From the IMG/VR virus record IMGVR_UViG_3300023116_004895, positions 1 through 46,740 of that record: 46,740 nucleotides of DNA, one strand, 5' to 3'. Source of the DNA: a virus. A model generated the notes under the pieces. That model was not told the origin of the DNA and searched no databases. It saw nothing but the letters and a program-made list of their open reading frames with translations. Shown here piece after piece: positions 6,606 through 14,110 of this stretch; the first letter of the stretch is position 1, and every line of letters begins with the position of its first letter. A program made the translations under genes and the position numbers.

Positions 6606-7693
6606 TACCAACCAATCCTTTCCCAAGGAACATCTTTGTTTCCAAAGTGCCCATATGTACAGTTACTACTATACTGTGTAAAGTTAAATAAGTCAAATCT
6701 ATCAATAATACCTTTTGGTGTTAAGTTAATATTGTTCTCGATAAACTTTTGAATACTGCGATTATGTCCATTTGAATCAACATATATACTTGTCGGCTCT
6801 TTAACACCTATAGCATATGATAACTGAATCTGACACCAATCTGCCATATCGTCTGCTACTACGTTTTTAGCAAGCCACCTAGCCATATAGGCAGCACTGC
6901 GATCTACCTTTGTTGGATCTTTACCACTAAAAGCACCGCCACCATGAGGAGCAAATCCGCCGTAAGTATCCACGATAATTTTACGTCCAGTAACGCCAGC
7001 ATCACCGTCAGGCCCACCAATAACAAAGTTACCGGTAGGATTAATATGCCATACAGTTTTATCATCTATTAAATCTCCTAGTACATCTCCTACAGCACTG
7101 CGGATAGGCATCTTTACACTTTCACCAAAACCTTCACGATGCTGTTGGCTTACAACTACTTGATCAATGCGCTTTACACGCCCGCCTTCGTATTCAACAC
7201 TTACTTGTGATTTAGCGTCTGGACCTAAGTATTCGTAACCGTCCTTACGCATATCACGCAAACGTTTTAGTATTTCATGCGAGTAGTAAATTGGTGCTGG
7301 CATATATGCTTCGTTGTCATTACATGCATAGCCAAACATAATACCTTGATCGCCTGCTCCAAAATCATCTGTACCTAGTGCAATGTCTCCGCTTTGAGCA
7401 TGAATTTCATTATAGATATTTAAATTATCCCAATGAAATCCTTCTTGCTCGTAGCCAATTTCTTTGACTTTATTGCGTACAATTTCTTTAACTTCGTCTT
7501 TGCTTACATTAAAGTTTTTTACTTCGCCTGCCAATGTTACATGATTGGTAGTTACAAGTGTTTCAACAGCAACACGAGTTGTTTCATCTCCTGCTGCTAA
7601 ACCAGCATCGACAAGTGCATCTGAGATTTGGTCTGCTACTTTGTCTGGGTGTCCATCGCTAACACTTTCGCTAGTAAAAATATAGTTGTTCAT
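6605..7693 (-). CDS. metK: S-adenosylmethionine synthetase
   Basis: A 362-residue methionine adenosyltransferase, slightly shorter than the bacterial enzymes (about 384). Diagnostic blocks are intact: SESVSDGHPDK (about 8-18), GAGDQGIMFGYA, the phosphate-binding GGGAFSGKDPTKVDRSAAY and the C-terminal YGHFGNKDVPWER. It makes SAM from methionine and ATP in the cytoplasm. The gene follows queE, whose product is a radical-SAM enzyme, with a 66-base gap, so the pairing suggests extra SAM supply for QueE or for methylation. No frameshift or missing catalytic block is seen, so it is probably active. Confidence 0.95.
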   Translation of the reverse strand: MNNYIFTSESVSDGHPDKVADQISDALVDAGLAAGDETTRVAVETLVTTNHVTLAGEVKNFNVSKDEVKEIVRNKVKEIGYEQEGFHWDNLNIYNEIHAQSGDIALGTDDFGAGDQGIMFGYACNDNEAYMPAPIYYSHEILKRLRDMRKDGYEYLGPDAKSQVSVEYEGGRVKRIDQVVVSQQHREGFGESVKMPIRSAVGDVLGDLIDDKTVWHINPTGNFVIGGPDGDAGVTGRKIIVDTYGGFAPHGGGAFSGKDPTKVDRSAAYMARWLAKNVVADDMADWCQIQLSYAIGVKEPTSIYVDSNGHNRSIQKFIENNINLTPKGIIDRFDLFNFTQYSSNCTYGHFGNKDVPWERIGW

Positions 7694-7759
7694 AAATGTT
7701 TCCTTATCTTTTCGTATTGCTCTTCGGTGTGTATTCCTTTACTATATTTGGCAACCTCT

Positions 7760-8656
7760 TTAAGTTCCCCAGGCATTTCCGAATAAGCTGATGTGGAGTC
7801 TAGGCGAGAACCTCCACCCTCGTTCCATACAGAGGTTCGCCACCTCTTGTACGTTGAGTGTGTATTCTTCACTACGCCCTCCAAGCGGCATGAGGTATAC
7901 AGGTACGTCCACGCCTGCTTCACGATAGGTATCGACAGCTCTACTAACTTCGTCAACATCGTCTTGATCAGCAACAACAAACTTAAAGTACATATCAGCG
8001 CCATCCACAAGGGAATACTCACGAGCAACATCAGACTTGATAGCATCACTCCAAGACTCGCCTGAAACTGAGAGTTTTGGGGAACACGAAAAAGTAACTT
8101 TAATTCTGTCATTGTTGTTGAGATAATTGTAGAAGTCGTTGTGTAACTGTTGTGTAGTGTTTGTTTCAATTGTGACATTTTTTAAATCCTGCATACCTGG
8201 GTGTTCAAATAACTCGACATATAAACGCTGCCAAGCAAGTAATGGCTCGCCGCCTGTAAGAATTAAGTGTACGTCCTGGCCGTTATCCATAGTCCATTTG
8301 CCTTCCGGCAACAAACTAAGCAAGTGTTCTACAACTTCGTCGACTGTTGCAAGTCGATTAAAGTCTTTAAACTCTGGATAAATGCTTGCATATGTATCAC
8401 AACCAGTGTGTACAATAGGCAAGTCTTCAAACTTTTCTGTTTTTTCTACAATACCATCATCTAGCAATGCTTTTACTTCTGCATTGTAACGATTGCCTTC
8501 TGCATGTTGTTTCCAGCGATCACCTACACTTTTATCAACACCAAAGTTCATACAACGAAAGTTACAACCAAAAGTACGTAGAAATACACTTGGTACTCCT
8601 ACGTATTTACCCTCGCCTTGTACACTATAAAATGCTTCGCTATATCTAAGTTTCAT
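7760..8656 (-). CDS. queE: 7-carboxy-7-deazaguanine synthase (radical SAM) with an insertion
   Basis: A 298-residue QueE. It has the N-terminal SVQGEGKYVGVPSVFLR, the cluster Cys 31 and 35 (GCNFRC), the SAM-binding ILTGGEPLL and the family ending SPRLHISLFGNAWGT. QueE converts 6-carboxytetrahydropterin to 7-carboxy-7-deazaguanine. The third cluster Cys is not in the usual CX3CX2C place: residue 38 is Phe, and the canonical CDTYA block appears at Cys86 after a 50-residue insertion, giving CX3CX50C. The start overlaps the upstream gene's stop. Expected partners in this window are folE, the queD-like gene and dpdA. Confidence 0.93.
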   Translation of the reverse strand: MKLRYSEAFYSVQGEGKYVGVPSVFLRTFGCNFRCMNFGVDKSVGDRWKQHAEGNRYNAEVKALLDDGIVEKTEKFEDLPIVHTGCDTYASIYPEFKDFNRLATVDEVVEHLLSLLPEGKWTMDNGQDVHLILTGGEPLLAWQRLYVELFEHPGMQDLKNVTIETNTTQQLHNDFYNYLNNNDRIKVTFSCSPKLSVSGESWSDAIKSDVAREYSLVDGADMYFKFVVADQDDVDEVSRAVDTYREAGVDVPVYLMPLGGRSEEYTLNVQEVANLCMERGWRFSPRLHISLFGNAWGT

Positions 8657-8852
8657 CTTCTTCTTTCTTTGTTATTTGCCATGCACCAGGAGTTATTTCT
8701 TCCCAGAGCAGTGTGTCTCCATCATCCCAACCAACTTGGTTGAGCATTTCTGGAGGCAGTTCAACATACAATTCTTTGTCTTTACCGTTTTCTTGTACAG
8801 TAACGACCCAGTTATTATCTCTTAGTTTACGATATGGTTCTTTAGTTGTCAA
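8646..8852 (-). CDS. AbrB/SpoVT-like small protein, probable TTG start
   Basis: A 68-residue protein whose C-terminal half (ELYVELPPEMLNQVGWDDGD) resembles the swapped-hairpin AbrB/MazE DNA-binding domain (LP...L...GW..GD.L). The TTG at 8852 is preceded by AGAGGAAG at good spacing and overlaps the upstream stop codon; the alternative is a GTG at 8876 further inside the upstream gene. It directly precedes queE and overlaps it by 11 bases. It might be a small regulator, but DNA binding is inferred only from the motif. Confidence 0.6.
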   Translation of the reverse strand: MTTKEPYRKLRDNNWVVTVQENGKDKELYVELPPEMLNQVGWDDGDTLLWEEITPGAWQITKKEEDET

Positions 8853-9588
8853 CTGTTTCTTCCTCTGCACGTGCACGTTTTTCTGCTAATTCGTCTTCGT
8901 AGTATTCCCATGCTTCGTCCCAATAATCATCACCTTCGTGCATATGACTATCTTCCCAACGTTTATTAAACCATGCTACTTGTGCATAATAACCCTTTCC
9001 ACGACTATCAACAAAATCATAATCTTGTTCGATTTCTTCTTTGTTATACCATAAACGTTCAATCATTTCGCCGTGATCTGTTTCTACACCAGACACCGCA
9101 ACCAAGTTAGGATCAAATTCTTCTCCGTCTTTGAGTTCTACAATCCAGCCGCCGAACTCTCCTTTTTCTGCACTATAAAACATTAGCACAGGAACACTAT
9201 TATCCTCTTCTTCTTCATCTTGTGGCTCTTCTTGTGTATAGCATTCACGACTGTATAATTGATGTGGATCGAAATCAATACGTTTGTCCCAATCAATTTC
9301 GTTATCTTCGTCTAGTTCGAACGCCATTAATTCAAGTCCGTTACTAGCTGTTTGGTGATGAATGTCGTCAATCTCGTACCAACTGTTATAGTACTCCATA
9401 TCCTCTAAAATGTCAGGACTGTCTGGATCGATGTCTTCGCCGTCTTGCCAATCTTCTAGTGCTTGCAAATGATTAATAAGTTCATCTTCGTCACGTCCTT
9501 GCCAGTATGTAACAAACTCTGGTGTTACTGTACCAATAGTCATTTCGCCGCCGTAGTTGCTACCACGAATATAAATTTTCTTACCCAT
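8842..9588 (-). CDS. Very acidic phage protein
   Basis: A 248-residue protein with a beta-like N-terminus (MGKKIYIRGSNYGGEMTIGT) and a strikingly acidic body: Asp/Glu dominate the segments around residues 45-80, 93-106, 119-130 and 215-245 (for example EEPQDEEEEDNS). It has no Cys-rich motif, signal peptide or membrane segment. Such charge could mimic DNA or bind basic proteins, which is an inference only. It overlaps the genes on both sides by a few bases within the early operon. Family not recognised. Confidence 0.7.
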   Translation of the reverse strand: MGKKIYIRGSNYGGEMTIGTVTPEFVTYWQGRDEDELINHLQALEDWQDGEDIDPDSPDILEDMEYYNSWYEIDDIHHQTASNGLELMAFELDEDNEIDWDKRIDFDPHQLYSRECYTQEEPQDEEEEDNSVPVLMFYSAEKGEFGGWIVELKDGEEFDPNLVAVSGVETDHGEMIERLWYNKEEIEQDYDFVDSRGKGYYAQVAWFNKRWEDSHMHEGDDYWDEAWEYYEDELAEKRARAEEETVDN

Positions 9589-9826
9589 TTTCTTTCTCCC
9601 ATAGTACTGTGTCCATGTGACTAATTAAGTTACTGAATCCGATTTGCATTACACTATAATCGTGTAGTTCTTCTCTGTATGCTTCAATTTCTGCTAGTTG
9701 GTCACCATCTAGTTCTTCTACATTATCGATACCGTAGTGTTCACACACATATTCATAAACATCGTCTGTAATATTACGTTCGTGGTTTTCTTCCCACTTG
9801 TGTATTCTATTCCATTCAAAACTCAT
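9581..9826 (-). CDS. Small acidic protein of unknown function
   Basis: An 81-residue acidic, mostly helical protein (MSFEWNRIHKWEENHERNIT..., ELDGDQLAEIEAYREEL). It overlaps the next gene's start by eight bases and the upstream gene by four. No known motif. Confidence 0.65.
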   Translation of the reverse strand: MSFEWNRIHKWEENHERNITDDVYEYVCEHYGIDNVEELDGDQLAEIEAYREELHDYSVMQIGFSNLISHMDTVLWEKENG

Positions 9827-9975
9827 TTTGACTTTCCTCTTTTGCCAACTTTAAATGTATATTCAATATCTTCAGGATCGGTTTTTTCGCCTGCTTCGCA
9901 TACAGTTACTTTATTCTTTTTTAACCATTCATCTATAGCTTTGTTTTCTTGATCTGATAGTTGTGGTCTACTCAT
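9823..9975 (-). CDS. Small conserved phage protein
   Basis: A 50-residue protein (MSRPQLSDQENKAIDEWLKK...) ending in a basic tail (KVGKRGKSK). The ATG at 9975 was chosen because AGGA lies about six bases upstream and the codon overlaps the end of the previous gene. The pattern of a helical start, VTxCExGExTDPxDIEY and basic end is one I associate with small cyanophage genes. Function unknown. Confidence 0.65.
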   Translation of the reverse strand: MSRPQLSDQENKAIDEWLKKNKVTVCEAGEKTDPEDIEYTFKVGKRGKSK

Positions 9976-10141
9976 CGCTATTCCTATGTTGTATGCAAAT
10001 TGCTTTTTCGTTATTTTCAAATGTTGCTTCTAAAACTGCACGTTCGATTGAACAACGGTTACCGTCTTGATATAACTCGTAGTGTGTAAGACGGACTTCA
10101 TCACTACCATAAACTGTGCTTAGTACTACTAGTATCCACAT
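9968..10141 (-). CDS. Small exported-type protein, 57 residues
   Basis: A short frame encodes MWILVVLSTVYGSDEVRLTH..., with a hydrophobic N-terminal segment, an aromatic strand and two Cys (NRCSIE and AICIQ). It resembles the 86-residue product at 1685-1945 in layout. The gene is coupled to the next by an eight-base overlap. Function unknown; possibly periplasmic. Confidence 0.6.
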   Translation of the reverse strand: MWILVVLSTVYGSDEVRLTHYELYQDGNRCSIERAVLEATFENNEKAICIQHRNSDE

Positions 10142-10145
10142 TGTG

Positions 10146-10307
10146 CTATCCTTGTACTGCTATATGCTGTGCTTCACGTTCGGCTGTTTCAACAATTTTA
10201 GCAAGTTCGTTTAGACGATCTGCTACTTCTCTAAAGTAACTGTTTCCGGTTGCACGAGCTTTATCATGTAACCACATTACCATTTGACTGTCTTTTTCAT
10301 TTATCAT
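10146..10307 (-). CDS. Small helical protein, 53 residues
   Basis: A short frame encodes MINEKDSQMVMWLHDKARAT... with a helical body (FREVADRLNELAKIVETAER). Its ATG overlaps the stop codon of the phosphoribosyltransferase gene (ATGA), a coupling typical of this operon. Function unknown. Confidence 0.6.
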   Translation of the reverse strand: MINEKDSQMVMWLHDKARATGNSYFREVADRLNELAKIVETAEREAQHIAVQG

Positions 10308-10858
10308 TTATCATACTCCCAAGGAAAAACAATCCAAGGATCGCCTTCGCTAGTATCCACTGTTTTCCAATTATAATTTACACCGTCAAAAATTGTATGT
10401 GTTTTTTCACACATTGTAGCAAAGCGAACGTTTTGTCCCCATACAGTGTCCCAATTTGGATGAGCAGGTAAGCAGTTCTTTTGCCAATCATCTTTAATCC
10501 AGTTAAAGGTAGCACCAGTATCGTTGATATCATCTACAATGAGTATATTCTTTTTCTTAGCAGGATCGCTTGTAGCTTTACTCCAAACATCATCTCTACC
10601 AATCTCGGATACATAACCAAATGCATCTTCTGCCATCCAACAATTTGATTCAGGACCATTGCCGCTACCGTCACGTAATCTAACATCTAGTGTATACATG
10701 TTAGCATCTATCAAATGACTAATACGCAGTGCTAATGGCAAGCCACCTCTGTTAAGTCCTACAATATAATCTGGACGCCACGCATCATTATACATTTGTA
10801 ACACAATGTCTGTGGCAGCATCATGCAAATCATTGTATGTGTAATATTGTTTGTTCAT
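10304..10858 (-). CDS. Phosphoribosyltransferase
   Basis: A 184-residue type I PRTase. The PRPP loop ILIVDDINDTGATF (about residues 104-117) and the N-terminal VGLNRGGLPLALRISHLID (about 33-51) are clear and resemble xanthine/hypoxanthine-type enzymes. It would join a base to PRPP in nucleotide salvage. The substrate cannot be read from sequence. Its place one gene below a queuosine-precursor transporter and folE raises the possibility of a purine or deazapurine substrate, but ordinary purine salvage is the simpler view. It overlaps neighbours by four bases on both sides. Confidence 0.85.
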   Translation of the reverse strand: MNKQYYTYNDLHDAATDIVLQMYNDAWRPDYIVGLNRGGLPLALRISHLIDANMYTLDVRLRDGSGNGPESNCWMAEDAFGYVSEIGRDDVWSKATSDPAKKKNILIVDDINDTGATFNWIKDDWQKNCLPAHPNWDTVWGQNVRFATMCEKTHTIFDGVNYNWKTVDTSEGDPWIVFPWEYDK

Positions 10859-11145
10859 TTCATACTTTCTATTGCTAGTTTTGCAGTTAGCATAACATTT
10901 TTATTTTTGAAAGTCAACACCAAATACTGCTCAAATGAACTAGAAGCGGTTTCTCCTGTTCCATACTCAAAACTTTTCCAAGTAAAATCTTTTCCATATT
11001 CTAGTCCGAGTTGTCCTAGTATATTGCTTACACGTGCAAGTGCATCGACAGGTGTATATCCTGCATTAAGAGCACCGCCCCCACCAGATAAATGATTGGG
11101 GCGGTTACTCAATTTGTTAACTGAAATTTCCAGTTTATTGTTCAC
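10855..11145 (-). CDS. Conserved protein of unknown function, start uncertain
   Basis: A protein of about 96 residues with a Gly run (SGGGGALNAGY) and an alpha/beta C-terminal half ending in AKLAIESMK. No ATG is available. I use the GTG at 11145, eight bases before the transporter's stop; a TTG at 11199 with a partial AGG site is the alternative and would overlap the transporter gene by 65 bases. It is coupled to the phosphoribosyltransferase gene. Function unknown. Confidence 0.6.
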   Translation of the reverse strand: MNNKLEISVNKLSNRPNHLSGGGGALNAGYTPVDALARVSNILGQLGLEYGKDFTWKSFEYGTGETASSSFEQYLVLTFKNKNVMLTAKLAIESMK

Positions 11146-11725
11146 GCAGTTTACCACTAATTGCTTTGAGTAATAAACCGTATGCTGGAAGGAATACAAT
11201 TAGACCTACTACAATTTTTAGTACTGTTTGTGATCCTGCAATCTCCATCCAATGTGCAGCCATATATTCATCTGCGCTGTTGTGGAAAGCAACTGCAAAG
11301 AATGTGTAACTGTCAATTACGTTTGCAACAACAGTTGATAGTGCAGGTGCAGCCCACCATGCTTTGTAGTTTTCACGTATCCATTGGAACACGTAAACAT
11401 CAAGCATTGCTCCAACTGCGTATGCAGTAGCACTTGCAAAACCAATACGTAGTGCAACACTCATTGGTGCGCCTTCTAGCATTACTACTAAAATGCTACC
11501 AATAATTGCTAGTGGATATGCATATGCAATTGTTGATCTTGCAGTTTCTTTACCAAGAAGTCTTACTGTAAGATCAGTAGCAACAATAACAATTGGGAAC
11601 GTAAACGCTGCCCATGTTAATTTAACACCAAAGATTTCTACTGGAATCCCTACTAGTGCGTTTGAAATAGTAATAACAATAACATGCAATAATGCAAGTT
11701 TCATTACTAAACTTTTATTTGTCAT
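11135..11725 (-). CDS. yhhQ: YhhQ-family queuosine-precursor transporter
   Basis: A 196-residue integral membrane protein with about six hydrophobic helices. The family block TFPIVIVATDLTVRLLGKET (about 42-61) and later segments (DVYVFQWIRENYK, NVIDSYTFFAVAF) are typical of the YhhQ/DUF165 family, which imports preQ0/preQ1-type queuosine precursors. The ATG at 11725 has AAGGAG seven bases upstream and is preferred to the TTG at 11740. It sits directly after folE. In a phage it would feed imported 7-deazaguanine bases to DpdA or bypass a missing synthesis step. Confidence 0.9.
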   Translation of the reverse strand: MTNKSLVMKLALLHVIVITISNALVGIPVEIFGVKLTWAAFTFPIVIVATDLTVRLLGKETARSTIAYAYPLAIIGSILVVMLEGAPMSVALRIGFASATAYAVGAMLDVYVFQWIRENYKAWWAAPALSTVVANVIDSYTFFAVAFHNSADEYMAAHWMEIAGSQTVLKIVVGLIVFLPAYGLLLKAISGKLREQ

Positions 11726-11736
11726 AATTTTCTCCT

Positions 11737-12423
11737 TCAACGTGGCGCAAATTCTTGTTGTAGTTTAATGTTGTCAAAGAATTCTTTCTTTGTTCCCATG
11801 TCTTTATTAAATGCGCCGTGCAGCACACTAGTTTGTGTTAAACTAGAATGTGCCATAATGCCTCTGTTTTCACAACAGCCGTGTGTAGCTTGTACGTATA
11901 CGCCTACGTCTCCGCTACCTGTAGCTTTCATGATTTCTTTAGCAATATCGTTAGCAAGTTCTTCTTGTAGTGTTCCACGTCTAGCACACCATTGTGCCAA
12001 ACGAGTGTACTTGCTAAGTCCAATCAGTTTTTGTGCAGCAATAATACCGATGTATGCTACACCAGTTACTGGTTGGTGATGATGCGAACACATACTACGT
12101 AGTTCGCTTCTAACAACTAGCATGCCTTCATAACGATCATTGCTGTCATTAGGGAAACTAGTTGCACTAGGGCGAGGATCATATCGTCCGCCCATAATCT
12201 CATTAATATACATTTTAGCAAGTCTGCGTCCGGTATCCATACTGTTTGGATCGTTGTGTCTATCGATTACCAAACTGTCTAGTACACTTTCGAACTTGCC
12301 TGTAAGTTCTTCGATAAGTTCTTCCTTATCACCATTTTGCATAACTTCGCTAATGTTATCACCTGCCCAATAGCGGATGCCTGCATCATCGAGTCGTGCT
12401 TTTAATTGTTCGCTTTTTGCCAT
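11737..12423 (-). CDS. folE: GTP cyclohydrolase I
   Basis: A 228-residue FolE, matching the bacterial length. The zinc ligands are C112, H115 and C183, with exactly the E. coli spacing (C110, H113, C181): SMCSHHHQPVTG and THGCCENRG. The GLSKYTRLAQWCARR block and QEELAN are also intact. It turns GTP into 7,8-dihydroneopterin triphosphate, the first step of 7-deazaguanine (and folate) synthesis. It opens an early operon from the promoter at 12464-12492 and is followed by the YhhQ transporter. With QueD and QueE it completes the route to 7-carboxy-7-deazaguanine. Confidence 0.96.
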   Translation of the reverse strand: MAKSEQLKARLDDAGIRYWAGDNISEVMQNGDKEELIEELTGKFESVLDSLVIDRHNDPNSMDTGRRLAKMYINEIMGGRYDPRPSATSFPNDSNDRYEGMLVVRSELRSMCSHHHQPVTGVAYIGIIAAQKLIGLSKYTRLAQWCARRGTLQEELANDIAKEIMKATGSGDVGVYVQATHGCCENRGIMAHSSLTQTSVLHGAFNKDMGTKKEFFDNIKLQQEFAPR

Positions 12424-12440
12424 TATATTCTCCTAGTTAT

Positions 12441-12456
12441 ACACGGCGAGACGTGT
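12441..12456 (-). promoter_or_regulatory. 5'-UTR hairpin of the folE operon
   Basis: On the minus strand ACACG-TCTCGC-CGTGT forms a 5-bp stem and 6-base loop between the early promoter and the folE ribosome site (AGGAGA). It would sit at the very 5' end of the mRNA and may stabilise it or affect translation. No riboswitch family is recognised. Confidence 0.45.
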
Positions 12457-12463
12457 TATATTC

Positions 12464-12492
12464 AATATACTTTTATGCAAAGTATTTGTCAA
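12464..12492 (-). promoter_or_regulatory. Sigma70-like early promoter of the folE operon
   Basis: Minus strand TTGACA (12492-12487), 17 bases, TATATT (12469-12464). Three other promoters in the window share the 17-base spacing and near-identical boxes. The -35 box lies in the last codons of the 66-residue gene upstream, so this is an internal promoter that restarts transcription for folE-yhhQ-queE-metK. Confidence 0.85.
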
Positions 12493-12673
12493 GCATTTCA
12501 AGGACATCGTCATACTTTGCAATTTCCATAATTTCCATTTCCATTGCTTCAATAATGTCCGGGTGTTCACCAATTCCTGTAGTATTATTTAGGTAAACTT
12601 CTACATTTGCCTTATGTTTATCTACGTGTCCTTTAGCATGACTACGTAGTGCTTCTAATAGAATCTCACGCAT
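12473..12673 (-). CDS. Small conserved T4-like marine phage protein
   Basis: A 66-residue helical protein (MREILLEALRSHAKGHVDKH...) with the conserved-looking centre NVEVYLNNTTGIGEHPDIIE. This pattern is familiar from cyanophage genomes; the function is unknown. It overlaps the glycosyltransferase stop by eight bases and closes the replication/modification operon. Confidence 0.75.
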   Translation of the reverse strand: MREILLEALRSHAKGHVDKHKANVEVYLNNTTGIGEHPDIIEAMEMEIMEIAKYDDVLEMLDKYFA

Positions 12674-13766
12674 TTACTATTTCCTTTCCTTCAATTTTAT
12701 CATATAATTTACTGCCACTAAAAAATTTGTTATGCAATTCTGCTGCATTACTATTTAGGTAATTACTATAGTTTTTATGATTTTGCATATACTTACGAAT
12801 ACGCTCTATAACTTTACCTTTATGTTTTTGATAACTATCCCATGACTCTGTCCATTCACTTGGATATCTAAATTCCTCATCATACATTTCTGTATAACTT
12901 AAACGATCTGGAACCATCGGAATAGCACCTACTAACATACCTTCAAATGCACTAATACCTAGTGTTTCTTGCAGGTTAGCACTAAACACAATCTTAGCTT
13001 CTCCTAGTATATTATGATATTCATTTTTAGTTAGTTGTTTTTCCTGACAAACAATAAACTCGTATTCAGTAAGTTCTTTTTTTAGATCATTAAAAATTTC
13101 TAACTGTTTCTCAGGAGCAAGCCTGTGTGGAAATACAATAGTGTCACGTTTTTCCATATTTTTATATGGAAGCATTGTATCACGTAAGTATTCCATTGGC
13201 CATCCTACAATACTAACGTTGTCTTGTTCCATAAACCATTCTGCAGGTTCGAGACCAAACATTGTTTTAAACTCTAGCAAATTCTCTGCAAATATTTTAG
13301 CATGAAACTCTGTAGCAAAGAAGTTGTCATCAAATACATGAAACATACTTTTCTCTGCATAACGTACCCAAGGTTTATTACCTATAAGTCTTCCTAAAAA
13401 ATCTTGAGGATCATAGCTACCAGCATGCCACATACCACCAATAGTGATTTGAACACCTAATAGCTCTGCCATATACTTGAGTTGGATAACTGTAGGATTC
13501 CAAGCATCTGTGTATAAGAAATAGTCTCCGTCTTTAATTTCTCCGTTGCAAAACATTTCGCCTATTGTTTCAAGTTGTTTAGACTTGTAAACATTAGTAC
13601 CGCCGAAATTAAGAAAAGCGCCAGGTGTAGTAGCTTGCGGAGTTTCACCTCCGCTAATAACTACTACATTATCTGTACGCTTTTGTAGTTGCTTAGGTAG
13701 ATAATCTTTCCACTGTTTAGTATATCGAGTATCTACTGCTTCGATGTCAACTATATATACAGTCAT
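12666..13766 (-). CDS. GT-B glycosyltransferase (GT4-like)
   Basis: A 366-residue glycosyltransferase. The C-terminal half shows VFPHRLAPEKQLEIF (about 212-226) and the nucleotide-sugar site QETLGISAFEGMLVGAIPMV with the EX7E arrangement. The N-terminal half is a less conserved acceptor domain. It moves a sugar from an activated donor to an unknown acceptor. Its stop and start codons are fused to neighbours (TAATG), inside the operon with dpdA, the oxidoreductases, the cytidylyltransferase and the QueD-like gene. The acceptor may therefore be modified DNA, as with T4 glucosyltransferases; modifying host surface sugars is the alternative. Confidence 0.85.
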   Translation of the reverse strand: MTVYIVDIEAVDTRYTKQWKDYLPKQLQKRTDNVVVISGGETPQATTPGAFLNFGGTNVYKSKQLETIGEMFCNGEIKDGDYFLYTDAWNPTVIQLKYMAELLGVQITIGGMWHAGSYDPQDFLGRLIGNKPWVRYAEKSMFHVFDDNFFATEFHAKIFAENLLEFKTMFGLEPAEWFMEQDNVSIVGWPMEYLRDTMLPYKNMEKRDTIVFPHRLAPEKQLEIFNDLKKELTEYEFIVCQEKQLTKNEYHNILGEAKIVFSANLQETLGISAFEGMLVGAIPMVPDRLSYTEMYDEEFRYPSEWTESWDSYQKHKGKVIERIRKYMQNHKNYSNYLNSNAAELHNKFFSGSKLYDKIEGKEIVNA

Positions 13767-14110
13767 TAAGCTGCCTTAGGTTGATACACACCTACGTGAA
13801 TTTTAAGTTTCTTAGGGCTACGTTCAGCACTAAGTTTTACACTTACATCGTAAGTAATTGCAGTGTCACGAATCATTCCTTGAATGTCGTAACTTTGAAT
13901 TAAATTAGCATATTTAAGATCACTTAAATATAAGTTAAACAAACGACGAACAGTTTCTTCACTGCCTCGATTTGTCGCTAGTACACCGTCATATGGTTCG
14001 ATAATCTTAATAAGATCCCACTTAACGTCATTTACACTTACACGCCCTTGACGAACGTCACGAATATCAGTTGCTACATTATTCATAGCTGCATGTTGCT
14101 CCGTTTTCAT
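13766..14110 (-). CDS. Conserved phage protein of unknown function
   Basis: A 114-residue protein; an internal ATG at 14086 (MNNVATDIRDVRQGRVSVND...) is an alternative start. It has a helical centre (EETVRRLFNLYLSDLKYANL) and a beta C-terminus (DVSVKLSAERSPKKLKIHVGVY). It overlaps the QueD-like gene by 32 bases (or 8 from the second ATG) and the glycosyltransferase gene through TAATG. I do not recognise a family. Confidence 0.65.
   Translation of the reverse strand: MKTEQHAAMNNVATDIRDVRQGRVSVNDVKWDLIKIIEPYDGVLATNRGSEETVRRLFNLYLSDLKYANLIQSYDIQGMIRDTAITYDVSVKLSAERSPKKLKIHVGVYQPKAA

Noticed and set aside
7690-7776. A 28-codon frame (MPGELKEVAKYSKG...) between queE and metK on the minus strand
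   Set aside because: It lies partly within queE, has no clear ribosome site and is very short. It ends on the metK start, so it could be coupled, but nothing else supports it.
7763-8178. A longer minus-strand frame overlapping most of queE
   Set aside because: It is in another frame of the well-supported queE gene and has no recognisable protein features.
8830-8852. TTGACA with TAAACT 17 bases downstream, a possible promoter before queE
   Set aside because: The -10 match is poor compared with the four strong promoters, and the TTGACA is explained by the start codon and the end of the upstream gene.
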